DNA of 64,000 bases, from the NCBI GenBank assembly GCA_040220415.1, contig JAVJUV010000010.1:1-64000 (forward strand), read 5' to 3'. How positions within the stretch are numbered: the stretch's first letter is position 1; the number at the start of each line of letters is the position of its first letter. Under the pieces are notes generated by a model. It had not been told where the DNA came from. It saw only the letters and a program-made list of their open reading frames with translations, and did no database searches. Source of the stretch: JAVJUV01 sp040220415. GTDB taxonomy: Bacteria; Pseudomonadota; Alphaproteobacteria; Rhodobacterales; Rhodobacteraceae. The translations under genes and the position numbers were made by a program. Positions 7,746-14,533 of this stretch are shown here, piece after piece.

Positions 7746-8456
7746 ATGGCAAAGCTTGGAAAACGCACGAAATCCGCCCGCGAAGCCTTCGCCGGCAAAG
7801 AGAACGTTTCGGTTGAAGAGGCCGTCACCCTGATCAAGTCGAACTCGAACACCAAGTTCGACGAGACCGTCGAGATCGCGATGAACCTCGGCGTCGATCC
7901 GCGTCACGCCGACCAGATGGTACGCGGCTCGGTCACGCTGCCCAACGGCACGGGCAAAACGGTGCGCGTCGCCGTGTTTGCACGCGGCGCCAAGGCCGAA
8001 GAGGCCCAGAAGGCCGGGGCCGACATCGTAGGTGCCGAAGACCTGATGGAGACCATCCAGAGCGGCAAGATCGACTTCGACCGCTGCATCGCGACCCCCG
8101 ACATGATGCCGATCGTCGGACGCCTGGGCAAGGTGCTGGGCCCGCGCAACCTGATGCCGAATCCGAAGGTCGGCACGGTGACGATGGACGTCAAGGAAGC
8201 CGTCGAAGCGGCAAAGGGTGGCCAGGTCACTTTCAAGGCTGAGAAGGCTGGCGTCGTCCACGCCGGTATCGGCAAGGTCTCGTTCGACGAAAAGAAACTC
8301 GCCGAGAACATCCGCGCATTTGTCGAAGCCGTTTCCAGGGCCAAGCCGACAGGCGCGAAGGGCACCTACATGAAAAAGGTTGCGCTCTCGTCCACGATGG
8401 GTCCGGGCGTCACCGTCGACGTCATGTCGGCGACCGGGAACAACCCGGGGGCCTGA
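7746..8456 (+). CDS. rplA: 50S ribosomal protein L1
   Basis: A 236-residue L1 of normal length, with the conserved IGRLGKVLGPRNLMPNPKxGTV-type region here as IVGRLGKVLGPRNLMPNPKV. L1 builds the mobile stalk of the ribosomal E site and, in many bacteria, represses its own operon. The start ATG 7746 lies 5 bases after the rplK stop. A terminator follows directly, so rplJ-rplL, which usually come next, are not in this operon. Confidence 0.98.
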   Translation: MAKLGKRTKSAREAFAGKENVSVEEAVTLIKSNSNTKFDETVEIAMNLGVDPRHADQMVRGSVTLPNGTGKTVRVAVFARGAKAEEAQKAGADIVGAEDLMETIQSGKIDFDRCIATPDMMPIVGRLGKVLGPRNLMPNPKVGTVTMDVKEAVEAAKGGQVTFKAEKAGVVHAGIGKVSFDEKKLAENIRAFVEAVSRAKPTGAKGTYMKKVALSSTMGPGVTVDVMSATGNNPGA

Positions 8457-8480
8457 GGCCTTTCCGATCGGTGTTTTGAC

Positions 8481-8510
8481 AGAGCGGCGGCGAAAGTCCG
8501 CCGCTCTTTC
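8481..8510 (+). terminator. Terminator of rplK-rplA
   Basis: A perfect 10-bp stem AGAGCGGCGG/CCGCCGCTCT (8481-8490 with 8498-8507), a 7-base loop and a short T run. It closes the rplK-rplA transcript 25 bases after rplA. Confidence 0.92.
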
Positions 8511-8537
8511 CATTTCCGTGACCGCGGTCGGAAACCA

Positions 8538-8552
8538 TTAACCTTTTGTTAA
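8538..8552. promoter_or_regulatory. CtrA-binding site (TTAA-N7-TTAA)
   Basis: TTAA CCTTTTG TTAA is an exact match to the full alphaproteobacterial CtrA motif. It lies 25-55 bases before the PAS-protein start and just after the rplA terminator, so it most likely controls that gene. CtrA governs motility, gene-transfer-agent and related genes in Rhodobacterales. Confidence 0.7.
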
Positions 8553-8576
8553 GGTAAGTTTCGGAAGGGTTAATGA

Positions 8577-9239
8577 TTGAAGCGCCTTCCTGCGGAATTT
8601 CCGGCAATGTCCACCTTTCACAAACTCTCCTTCCTGCAGCATCAGATCGATCTCATTGCGGTCCCGGTTTTCGTGACCGATCAATGTGATGACGACCAGT
8701 TTCGCTTCGCGGCAATCAACTCGGAATACGCTCGGATACTGGGCTTGGCGAAAGATCAGGTCAGCGGACGTACACACCTGGACGTCCTTTCCGACCACCA
8801 GCGGGCGTGCGAAGCCGAGCGCAGGTATCGTCTTTGCATCGGTTGTGACGAACCGATCTGTTACCGAGACAGGGTTGTCAGCGGTGAAACCACGGTTTTT
8901 CTCGACACCACCTTGCAGAAGGTCGCACTTGGCTCCCGCGGCCTCTATCGTATCGTCGGCACGGCCATCCAGATCGATGAACGGCTTGCGGCGACGAACG
9001 ATATCGAGTTCTTTCTGTCGCTTGCGCGAAACTCTCTGACAACGATCGAGATGCTGATGTCGGCCGGCAGAGAGCGACAGCACCTGTCTGTCTCCGAGCG
9101 AGATGCAACCGAAATCCTTTGTCGCAAAGCTTTGCTGTCACTGGACGACATTCAACGCAGCGCGTCCCGGTTTACGCGTTCTGCACAGCCCGGAACCCTG
9201 GGCGTTTCGGAGGCAGTGCGAAACCTCCTGCTGCAATAG
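8577..9239 (+). CDS. PAS-domain protein, probably CtrA-regulated
   Basis: A 210- to 220-residue soluble protein. Residues about 25-125 have the look of a PAS fold (PVFVTDQCDDDQFRFAAINS, then YARILGLAKDQVSGRT), including a C-x-x-C pair (IGCDEPIC) that could hold metal or form a disulfide; the C-terminal part is helical with no kinase or output domain that I recognise. Two starts are possible: TTG 8577, with a GGAAGGG ribosome site at good spacing, or ATG 8607. A full CtrA box at 8538-8552 lies directly upstream. Role unknown; it may be a sensor or adaptor in CtrA-linked signalling. Confidence 0.75.
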   Translation: MKRLPAEFPAMSTFHKLSFLQHQIDLIAVPVFVTDQCDDDQFRFAAINSEYARILGLAKDQVSGRTHLDVLSDHQRACEAERRYRLCIGCDEPICYRDRVVSGETTVFLDTTLQKVALGSRGLYRIVGTAIQIDERLAATNDIEFFLSLARNSLTTIEMLMSAGRERQHLSVSERDATEILCRKALLSLDDIQRSASRFTRSAQPGTLGVSEAVRNLLLQ

Positions 9240-9312
9240 CGCAGCGGCGCTGGTTCGAATTGCCGTTCCGGATGCCGAGCACTAGACTTCCGTCCGAGCA
9301 GGAGGAATCAAG

Positions 9313-9570
9313 ATGTTCTTTGCGTTCTGGGGTTCCCTGGTGATCGGTGGGATCGTGGCCTATTTCTCCGAGAAATGGGGATTTACCCACCACGGCTACA
9401 TGCAGGCCATCATCATCGCGATCGGCGGTGTGGTCCTGTTCTTCATGGCGCGGGTGATGTTCAACATCTCGCTTGGCAGCCACGGGCTGAACGCAATTGT
9501 CGGGGCTGCCGGAGCGTTGGTTCTGATCCCTTCGGAAGCGATCGCGCGGCAGCGCCGAAAAAGACGCTAG
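9313..9570 (+). CDS. Small two- to three-span membrane protein
   Basis: An 85-residue protein with three short hydrophobic, glycine-rich segments (FWGSLVIGGIVAYF, AIIIAIGGVVLFFM and LNAIVGAAGALVLIP) and a basic tail. The layout resembles the GlsB/YeaQ transglycosylase-associated family but the match is not firm. The ribosome site AGGAGGAATCAAG is strong. Its TAG stop interlocks with that of the convergent rnhA (shared CTAG, 9567-9570). Confidence 0.7.
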   Translation: MFFAFWGSLVIGGIVAYFSEKWGFTHHGYMQAIIIAIGGVVLFFMARVMFNISLGSHGLNAIVGAAGALVLIPSEAIARQRRKRR

Positions 9571-10043
9571 CTCACGTCTTTCCTTGACTTCTGCGGCTTG
9601 AACGGTTCCATCCCGGCTCTTGCCAACTCGTCGGCGCGCTCGTTCTCGGGATGGCCCGCATGTCCCTTGATCCATTCCCAAGTCACGTCGTGCCGGGTTC
9701 GTGCCTCATCCAGCCGTTGCCAGAGGTCGATGTTCTTCACCGGTTTCCTGTTCGACGTCTTCCAGCCATTTCGCTTCCAGCCGTGTATCCAGCTTTCTAC
9801 GCCGTTTTTCACATAGGCCGAGTCGGTCACCAGCGTGATCGCAGAGGGGCGTTCCAACGCTTCCAGCGCGTTTATCGCGGCCAGCAGTTCCATGCGGTTG
9901 TTCGTTGTCTCGGCCTCTCCGCCTTTCAGTTCGCGCTCCTTCAGAACCTTGTCGCCGTTCCGGGCGATCAGAAGCGCGCCCCAACCGCCAGGGCCGGGAT
10001 TGCCGGAACAGGCTCCATCCGTATATGCAACAAGTTCCGTCAT
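9567..10043 (-). CDS. rnhA: Ribonuclease HI
   Basis: A 158-residue type 1 RNase H, cleaving the RNA strand of RNA-DNA hybrids. The catalytic D-E-D-D set is visible: YTDGACSGNPGPGGWG (first Asp), TTNNRMELLAA (Glu), LVTDSAYVKNG (Asp) and the late ADELARAG (Asp), with the KGHAGHPENERAD substrate loop. Start at ATG 10043, overlapping the gst stop by 4 bases (ATGA). Last gene of the ispH series; it ends inside the CTAG shared with the facing gene. Confidence 0.97.
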   Translation of the reverse strand: MTELVAYTDGACSGNPGPGGWGALLIARNGDKVLKERELKGGEAETTNNRMELLAAINALEALERPSAITLVTDSAYVKNGVESWIHGWKRNGWKTSNRKPVKNIDLWQRLDEARTRHDVTWEWIKGHAGHPENERADELARAGMEPFKPQKSRKDVS

Positions 10044-10663
10044 GACGGGATGTCGTCCAGTCCGACATAGCCGTCCAAGGCTTCGATCCGAGCCAGCCAG
10101 TCCCCCACGTTGCGATACCGGTCCAGGGCATACCCCCCCTTGCTGCCGGCAGAGTGTGAGTAGGCATAAAGCGAGATATCGGCGACTGTCGGTGCCTCGC
10201 CCACGAGCCACGACCGCGCCGCCAGATGCTCGTCCATCTGTCTCAGCAGGTCATGCCCTCGATCCAGCAATTCTGCCAGCCGCTCAGGTGTTCTGAGGTG
10301 AGCGCGACTGGCATAGGTCAGGATGGCGGCGCGCACCGCTATCACGCCTTCGTGCTGGTTCTGCTCCCAGAACATCCAGCCGAGAACCAGCGTGCGCTCG
10401 ACGGGGTCGGTCGGCATCCAGCCGGTTCCTTCGGCCAGGTAGCATAGAATGGCGTTCGATTCTGGAATGCGCGTACCGTCCGCCAGTTCCAGGACCGGCA
10501 GCTTCTTCAACGGCAGAACGCCGTCGGCATGTGCCTTGGCCAGTTCCTGGGTCTCGTATTCCATGCCGACATGGGCATAGGCGCGGTCAAGCAGCGACAG
10601 AAGCAGCCGGACCTTGTAGCTGTTGCCGGACGAGGGCATCGAATAGAGCGTGAGTTCCTTCAT
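10040..10663 (-). CDS. Glutathione S-transferase family protein
   Basis: A 207-residue cytosolic GST-like protein: a thioredoxin-fold N-terminal domain (LTLYSMPSSGNSYKVRLLL, with Ser-Ser in the active-site turn, then KLPVLELADGTRIPESNAIL containing the cis-Pro and glutathione gamma-Glu contacts) and an all-helical C-terminal domain with EAPTVADISLYAY. The Ser residues rather than Cys suggest transferase rather than reductase chemistry; the substrate is unknown. Coupled by 4-base overlaps to the methyltransferase before it and to rnhA after it. Confidence 0.9.
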   Translation of the reverse strand: MKELTLYSMPSSGNSYKVRLLLSLLDRAYAHVGMEYETQELAKAHADGVLPLKKLPVLELADGTRIPESNAILCYLAEGTGWMPTDPVERTLVLGWMFWEQNQHEGVIAVRAAILTYASRAHLRTPERLAELLDRGHDLLRQMDEHLAARSWLVGEAPTVADISLYAYSHSAGSKGGYALDRYRNVGDWLARIEALDGYVGLDDIPS

Positions 10664-11256
10664 GATGTCTTTCTCGCGGTCAGGATCATCCAGGGCGCCA
10701 CGGTCCCGTCGAGACCTTCATCGGCGCCGAAATCGCGTGTCTCTACATCGAAACCCGCCGCAGTCAGCAAGGCCGCTAGCTCCGGTTCTTCGTAATAGGC
10801 ATAGAACCGTCCCAGATTGTCGCGCGCCTCGCCGGTTCCGGTCTTCAGGCCGATGTGAAAGAGACCATTCGGCACCAGCGCATCCGCAATCCGCGACAGA
10901 TGACCGGGCAGATCCGACTTCGACGCGTGCAGAAGCGAGAAGTTGGCGTAGATGCCGTCATAGACCGATTTGTCCGTCAGGCTGCTGAAGGTTCGCACCT
11001 CGACGGTCAGTCCGAAGATGTCACGGCCAATGGCGGCCATCTCGGGCGACGCGTCCCAGGCGTCGACGTGCAGTCCCGCCTTGACCATGAATGCGGCAGA
11101 CCGCCCTGTGCCGCAGCCGATATCCAGCACCCTGGCACCGCCGGGAAGCGCCGAGATGAATCGCGACAGGTGCCGATCGGGACGCTCGCCACCAAACCGC
11201 CGGGCATAGTCGCCGGCCCGCGTCGCGTAGACGTCCAGTGTCTGTCGATCGGCCAT
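10660..11256 (-). CDS. Class I SAM-dependent methyltransferase
   Basis: A 198-residue Rossmann methyltransferase: motif I ARVLDIGCGTGRSAA, acidic motif II after VDAWDASPEM, and motif IV region YDGIYANFSLLHA. Length and layout match small metabolite methyltransferases (Methyltransf_11/25 type); the substrate cannot be read. The start at ATG 11256 shares its first base with the TGA of the DUF3429 gene, and the end overlaps gst by 4 bases, so the genes are translated as a coupled series. Confidence 0.9.
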   Translation of the reverse strand: MADRQTLDVYATRAGDYARRFGGERPDRHLSRFISALPGGARVLDIGCGTGRSAAFMVKAGLHVDAWDASPEMAAIGRDIFGLTVEVRTFSSLTDKSVYDGIYANFSLLHASKSDLPGHLSRIADALVPNGLFHIGLKTGTGEARDNLGRFYAYYEEPELAALLTAAGFDVETRDFGADEGLDGTVAPWMILTARKTS

Positions 11257-11702
11257 CAGATCACCAGCAGCGACAGGCAGGCGATGACGACTGCGGTCAA
11301 GAGGAAGCGTAGGCGCATCCACCATTCCGGCGCCAGTCCCTGGCGCCAGAAGCTCCAGTCCAGGCCCAGCAGGCCTATGAATCCGGCGATCAGGTAAATG
11401 GCGGACGAGACTGCACCTGCCCCGACGGTGAAAAATGCCCAAAGTGCGGGAAGCACCGACAACGCATAGCCTACAGCGGCACGCGATCCATGCGCCTTGG
11501 TGGCGAACCCCCACAGCACGCCCGACATGAATGCCAGGATGATCTGGCCATAGTTCAACAGCACGAAGGGTCCGGCAAAACGTGCGCCTAGGGTGCTGCC
11601 GCCCCAGGTGGCCAGGTCTGCCGACAAAAGCGTTGCCGCGCCCCACAGGAACGGGATCAAACCGGCAAGACCCAGCAGCAACGGCGCGCGGGGTATGTTC
11701 AC
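11256..11702 (-). CDS. DUF3429 membrane protein
   Basis: A 148-residue protein with four to five hydrophobic helices, matching the DUF3429 pattern (LLLGLAGLIPFLWGA at the start, YGQIILAFMSGVLWGFA, IYLIAGFIGLLGLDWSFWRQ). Function unknown. The GTG start at 11702 overlaps the ispH stop (GTGA). In alphaproteobacteria this family often lies near ispH or rnhA, but no role in isoprenoid synthesis is shown. Confidence 0.85.
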   Translation of the reverse strand: MNIPRAPLLLGLAGLIPFLWGAATLLSADLATWGGSTLGARFAGPFVLLNYGQIILAFMSGVLWGFATKAHGSRAAVGYALSVLPALWAFFTVGAGAVSSAIYLIAGFIGLLGLDWSFWRQGLAPEWWMRLRFLLTAVVIACLSLLVI

Positions 11703-12649
11703 GCGGGCTCCCTCAGAACCCGCGGAACCTTGAACTCCACATTCTCGACGGCGGTTTCCACGGACTCCAAGGTCACGTCGTACCGGGAACGGACGGCGTC
11801 GATCACCTCGTCTACCAGAACCTCGGGCGCACTGGCGCCGGCCGTCAGACCCATGGCCCGCGCGCCTTCCAGCGAACGCCAGTCGATGTCCCCGGCCCTC
11901 TGGACAAGCTGCGCGTGCGGACATCCCGCCGCTCGGCCGACTTCGACCAGCCGCTTGGAGTTCGAGGAATTCGGTGCGCCGATAACCAGCAGCGCGTCGA
12001 TGTTCGGCGCCATCGCCTTGACCGCTTCCTGCCGGTTCGTCGTTGCGTAGCAGATGTCTTCCTTGTGCGGCCCGACGATGGCGGGAAACCGGGTCCGAAG
12101 CGCTGTAACGATATCGGCGGTGTCGTCGACCGACAGGGTGGTCTGGGTAATGAAGGCCAGTTTCCCGGGATCGCGGGGGGTGATCGTGGCGACGTCATCC
12201 GGGGTCTCGACCAGGATCACTTCACCTTCCGGTAATTGCCCCATCGTGCCCAGGGTTTCGGGGTGGCCGGCATGGCCGATCATGATCATCTGAAGCCCGT
12301 TCCGGTGGTGACGCTCGGCCTCGATGTGAACCTTGCTGACAAGGGGGCAGGTGGCGTCGACATAGATCATTTCTCGCCGTTCGGCTTCGGCCGGAACGGC
12401 CTTCGGCACCCCGTGGGCCGAAAAGATCACCGGGCGATCCGTCGGGCATTCATCCAGTTCCTCGACAAAGACCGCGCCCTTGGCGCGCAGGCCGTCGACC
12501 ACAAACCTGTTGTGCACGATTTCGTGCCGGACATAGACGGGCGGCCCCCATTTCTCGATCGCCATTTCCACGATCTTGATCGCCCGGTCGACGCCGGCGC
12601 AGAAGCCACGCGGCGCAGCCAGGTACAGGGTAAGCAAGGGTTTGTTCAT
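11699..12649 (-). CDS. ispH: 4-hydroxy-3-methylbut-2-enyl diphosphate reductase
   Basis: IspH (LytB), last enzyme of the MEP pathway, reducing HMBPP to IPP and DMAPP with a [4Fe-4S] cluster. The three cluster cysteines are present: APRGFCAG (Cys17), DATCPLVSK (Cys101) and EDICYATTNRQ (Cys199); the HGVP and GHxGHPE substrate motifs also fit. Length 316 residues is normal. I place the start at the second ATG (12649), 8 bases after GGAG; the first (12655) is too close to it. First gene of a series ispH-DUF3429-methyltransferase-gst-rnhA. dxs and ispA of the same pathway occur at 25.8-28.7 kb. Confidence 0.97.
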   Translation of the reverse strand: MNKPLLTLYLAAPRGFCAGVDRAIKIVEMAIEKWGPPVYVRHEIVHNRFVVDGLRAKGAVFVEELDECPTDRPVIFSAHGVPKAVPAEAERREMIYVDATCPLVSKVHIEAERHHRNGLQMIMIGHAGHPETLGTMGQLPEGEVILVETPDDVATITPRDPGKLAFITQTTLSVDDTADIVTALRTRFPAIVGPHKEDICYATTNRQEAVKAMAPNIDALLVIGAPNSSNSKRLVEVGRAAGCPHAQLVQRAGDIDWRSLEGARAMGLTAGASAPEVLVDEVIDAVRSRYDVTLESVETAVENVEFKVPRVLREPA

Positions 12650-12768
12650 CGGCATATCTCCGGTCTCAAGACCTAGTCGCTGCCACCCCTTGCGTCCAGT
12701 GCCCTTGACCTTCCAGCAGGGGGAAACACTAGATCATCGGTCGTTGAGTCAAGTCCGAGGAAACCGGA

Positions 12769-13233
12769 ATGAAAAAGAGCATCGTGATCGCCGGCCCGGT
12801 GCTGGTTCTTGCGGCAGGGTTGTTCTACGCGACCGCGATTTCGGGTGGGCAGGACGCCTTCGCATATCGCGACCCGCAGGTCGTCGCGCGGGGTCAGGCA
12901 CTTTATGTGGAATACTGTGCGTCCTGCCACGGAGCGGCCCTGGAAGGTCAGCAGGACTGGCGCGAGCGCGATTCCGAGGGTTATTTGCCGGCACCGCCCC
13001 ACGATGAGACCGGGCACACGTGGCACCACCCGGACGCGCAGCTCTACGAGATCACCAAACTGGGAACCGAGGCCGTGGTCGGGGGCGGGTACCGTTCGCG
13101 AATGATCGGGTTCGGCGACACGCTGGATGATGCCGATATCCGTGCCGTCCTGGCCTTCATCAAAAGCACGTGGCCGCGTCAAATCATCGAAAGGCACGAT
13201 GAATTGAACGCGGCATACGAGGCTGCGAATTAG
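12769..13233 (+). CDS. Membrane-anchored or secreted c-type cytochrome
   Basis: A 154-residue class I cytochrome c. An N-terminal hydrophobic segment (IVIAGPVLVLAAGLFYATAI, uncleaved or a signal) is followed by YCASCHGAALEG, the heme-binding CxxCH motif with the distal heme-ligand Met expected in SRMIGFGD. Such proteins are periplasmic electron carriers or subunits of dehydrogenases. It stands alone; no oxidase or dehydrogenase is next to it. The stop interlocks with that of the facing NYN gene. Confidence 0.9.
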   Translation: MKKSIVIAGPVLVLAAGLFYATAISGGQDAFAYRDPQVVARGQALYVEYCASCHGAALEGQQDWRERDSEGYLPAPPHDETGHTWHHPDAQLYEITKLGTEAVVGGGYRSRMIGFGDTLDDADIRAVLAFIKSTWPRQIIERHDELNAAYEAAN

Positions 13234-13784
13234 TCCTGATCGTCGTCGCGCGGTTCACGCGGCGGCCGTCCGATGACATCCTTCAGCTCTTCCAGCTCGA
13301 TGAAGTTGTCCGCCTGGCGGCGCAATTCATCCGCGATCATGGGCGGCTGCGACCGGATGGTGGAGACGACCGAAACGCGGACTCCCTGACGCTGAAGGCT
13401 TTCAACCAGAGGCCTGAAATCGCCGTCGCCCGAGAACAGCACGATATGGTCGACGTGCGGCGCAAGTTCCATCGCGTCGACCGTCAGCTCGATATCCATG
13501 TTGCCCTTGACCTTCCGGCGGCCCTGGCTGTCAGTGAACTCCTTCGCCGGCTTGGTGACCATCGAAAAGCCATTGTAGTGAAGCCAGTCCACCAGCGGCC
13601 GGATCGGAGAATACTCGTCGTTCTCCAGAAGCGCCGTGTAGTAGAAGGCCCTAAGAAGCTTGCCTCTGCGTTTGAATTCTTCACGCAGCAATTTGTAATC
13701 GATGTCGAAACCCAATGATTTCGCGGCTGCGTAAAGATTCGACCCATCGATGAACAGCGCAAGCCGTTCGTCCCGATAGAACAT
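13230..13784 (-). CDS. NYN-domain (LabA/DUF88-like) nuclease
   Basis: A 184-residue NYN/PIN-fold protein: LALFIDGSNLYAAAKSLGF carries the first metal-binding Asp, KGNMDIELTVDAMELAP the central Asp pair, and VLFSGDGDFRPLVESLQRQG the last acidic cluster. These proteins are Mg-dependent RNases of the LabA group, thought to act in RNA processing or decay. The gene is divergent from rpoZ across 356 bases and convergent with the cytochrome c gene, sharing the TTAG stop overlap. Confidence 0.92.
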   Translation of the reverse strand: MFYRDERLALFIDGSNLYAAAKSLGFDIDYKLLREEFKRRGKLLRAFYYTALLENDEYSPIRPLVDWLHYNGFSMVTKPAKEFTDSQGRRKVKGNMDIELTVDAMELAPHVDHIVLFSGDGDFRPLVESLQRQGVRVSVVSTIRSQPPMIADELRRQADNFIELEELKDVIGRPPREPRDDDQD

Positions 13785-14140
13785 CCATCGTCCTTTCTAA
13801 TTTTCGAACCGGCGGCAAAAAAATCCGTGAGTGTGCATAGATGATGCGGCCGCTCGGTCGGACCAAATACGCTCAGGGAAACCAGATATGCAACTATCCG
13901 TAAGTGTAGAATTTTGACCCTAAGCCAAAGTATTCGCTTCGTTTAGCTGCCGGTCGGCGGTCCAATGCCCTGCCAGTTGCACCTTTCGACATAGCCGACG
14001 ATAACTCAAGTCGGCAGTAAATCCAAAAATCAAGCGCCCTGCTTGGCGAATCCGGCCCCGATGCACTCAGTTTTCCCTTGTCATTCCTGGGCCCGGAGCA
14101 TACTTAAGCGGCCTGATCCCACTTCAGACGGAGACCTCAT
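13785..14140. other. Intergenic region between the NYN gene and rpoZ
   Basis: 356 bases with no supported gene; lower GC than the surroundings. It holds the rpoZ promoter (14078-14106) and presumably that of the NYN gene. I see no tRNA, terminator or clear structured RNA. Confidence 0.6.
14078..14106 (+). promoter_or_regulatory. rpoZ-rsh promoter
   Basis: TTGTCA (14078-14083), 17-base spacer, TACTTA (14101-14106); close to the sigma-70 consensus and 35 bases before rpoZ. Confidence 0.6.
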
Positions 14141-14497
14141 ATGGCCCGCGTGACGGTTGAAGATTGCGTTGACAAGGTTCCAAACCGGTTCGATCTGGTA
14201 ATGCTTGCGTCCCATCGTGCGCGCGAGATCTCGACCGGTGCGCCGCTGACCGTGGATCGCGACAACGACAAGAACCCGGTCGTGGCGCTGCGCGAGATCG
14301 CGGAAGAGACGCAGTCGGCGGATGAACTTCGCGAGCGGATGATCGAGTCGAACCAGACCCAGATCGAGGTTGACGAGCCGGAAGACGACGCGATGGCCCT
14401 GCTTATGGGCGGTGGCGAAAGCGACAAGCCGGCCGATGACGACCTGAGTGAGGAAAAACTGCTCAGGGCACTTATGGAAGCACAGGGTCAGCCCTGA
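14141..14497 (+). CDS. rpoZ: RNA polymerase omega subunit
   Basis: A 118-residue omega: MARVTVEDCVDKVPNRFDLV and the LASHRAREISTGAP helix are the family signature, and the acidic tail is typical of alphaproteobacteria. Omega helps fold beta-prime and forms part of a ppGpp site on the polymerase, which fits its position directly before the (p)ppGpp synthetase gene. ATG 14141 follows GGAGA. Confidence 0.97.
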   Translation: MARVTVEDCVDKVPNRFDLVMLASHRAREISTGAPLTVDRDNDKNPVVALREIAEETQSADELRERMIESNQTQIEVDEPEDDAMALLMGGGESDKPADDDLSEEKLLRALMEAQGQP

Positions 14498-14533
14498 GGG
14501 TAACGTCCGACCCCCGGGAGTGTGGGGCTAGCA

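Noticed and set aside
10660..11646. Extended N-terminus of the methyltransferase
   Set aside because: The extra 130 residues are the DUF3429 gene read in another frame; ATG 11256 starts a normal methyltransferase.
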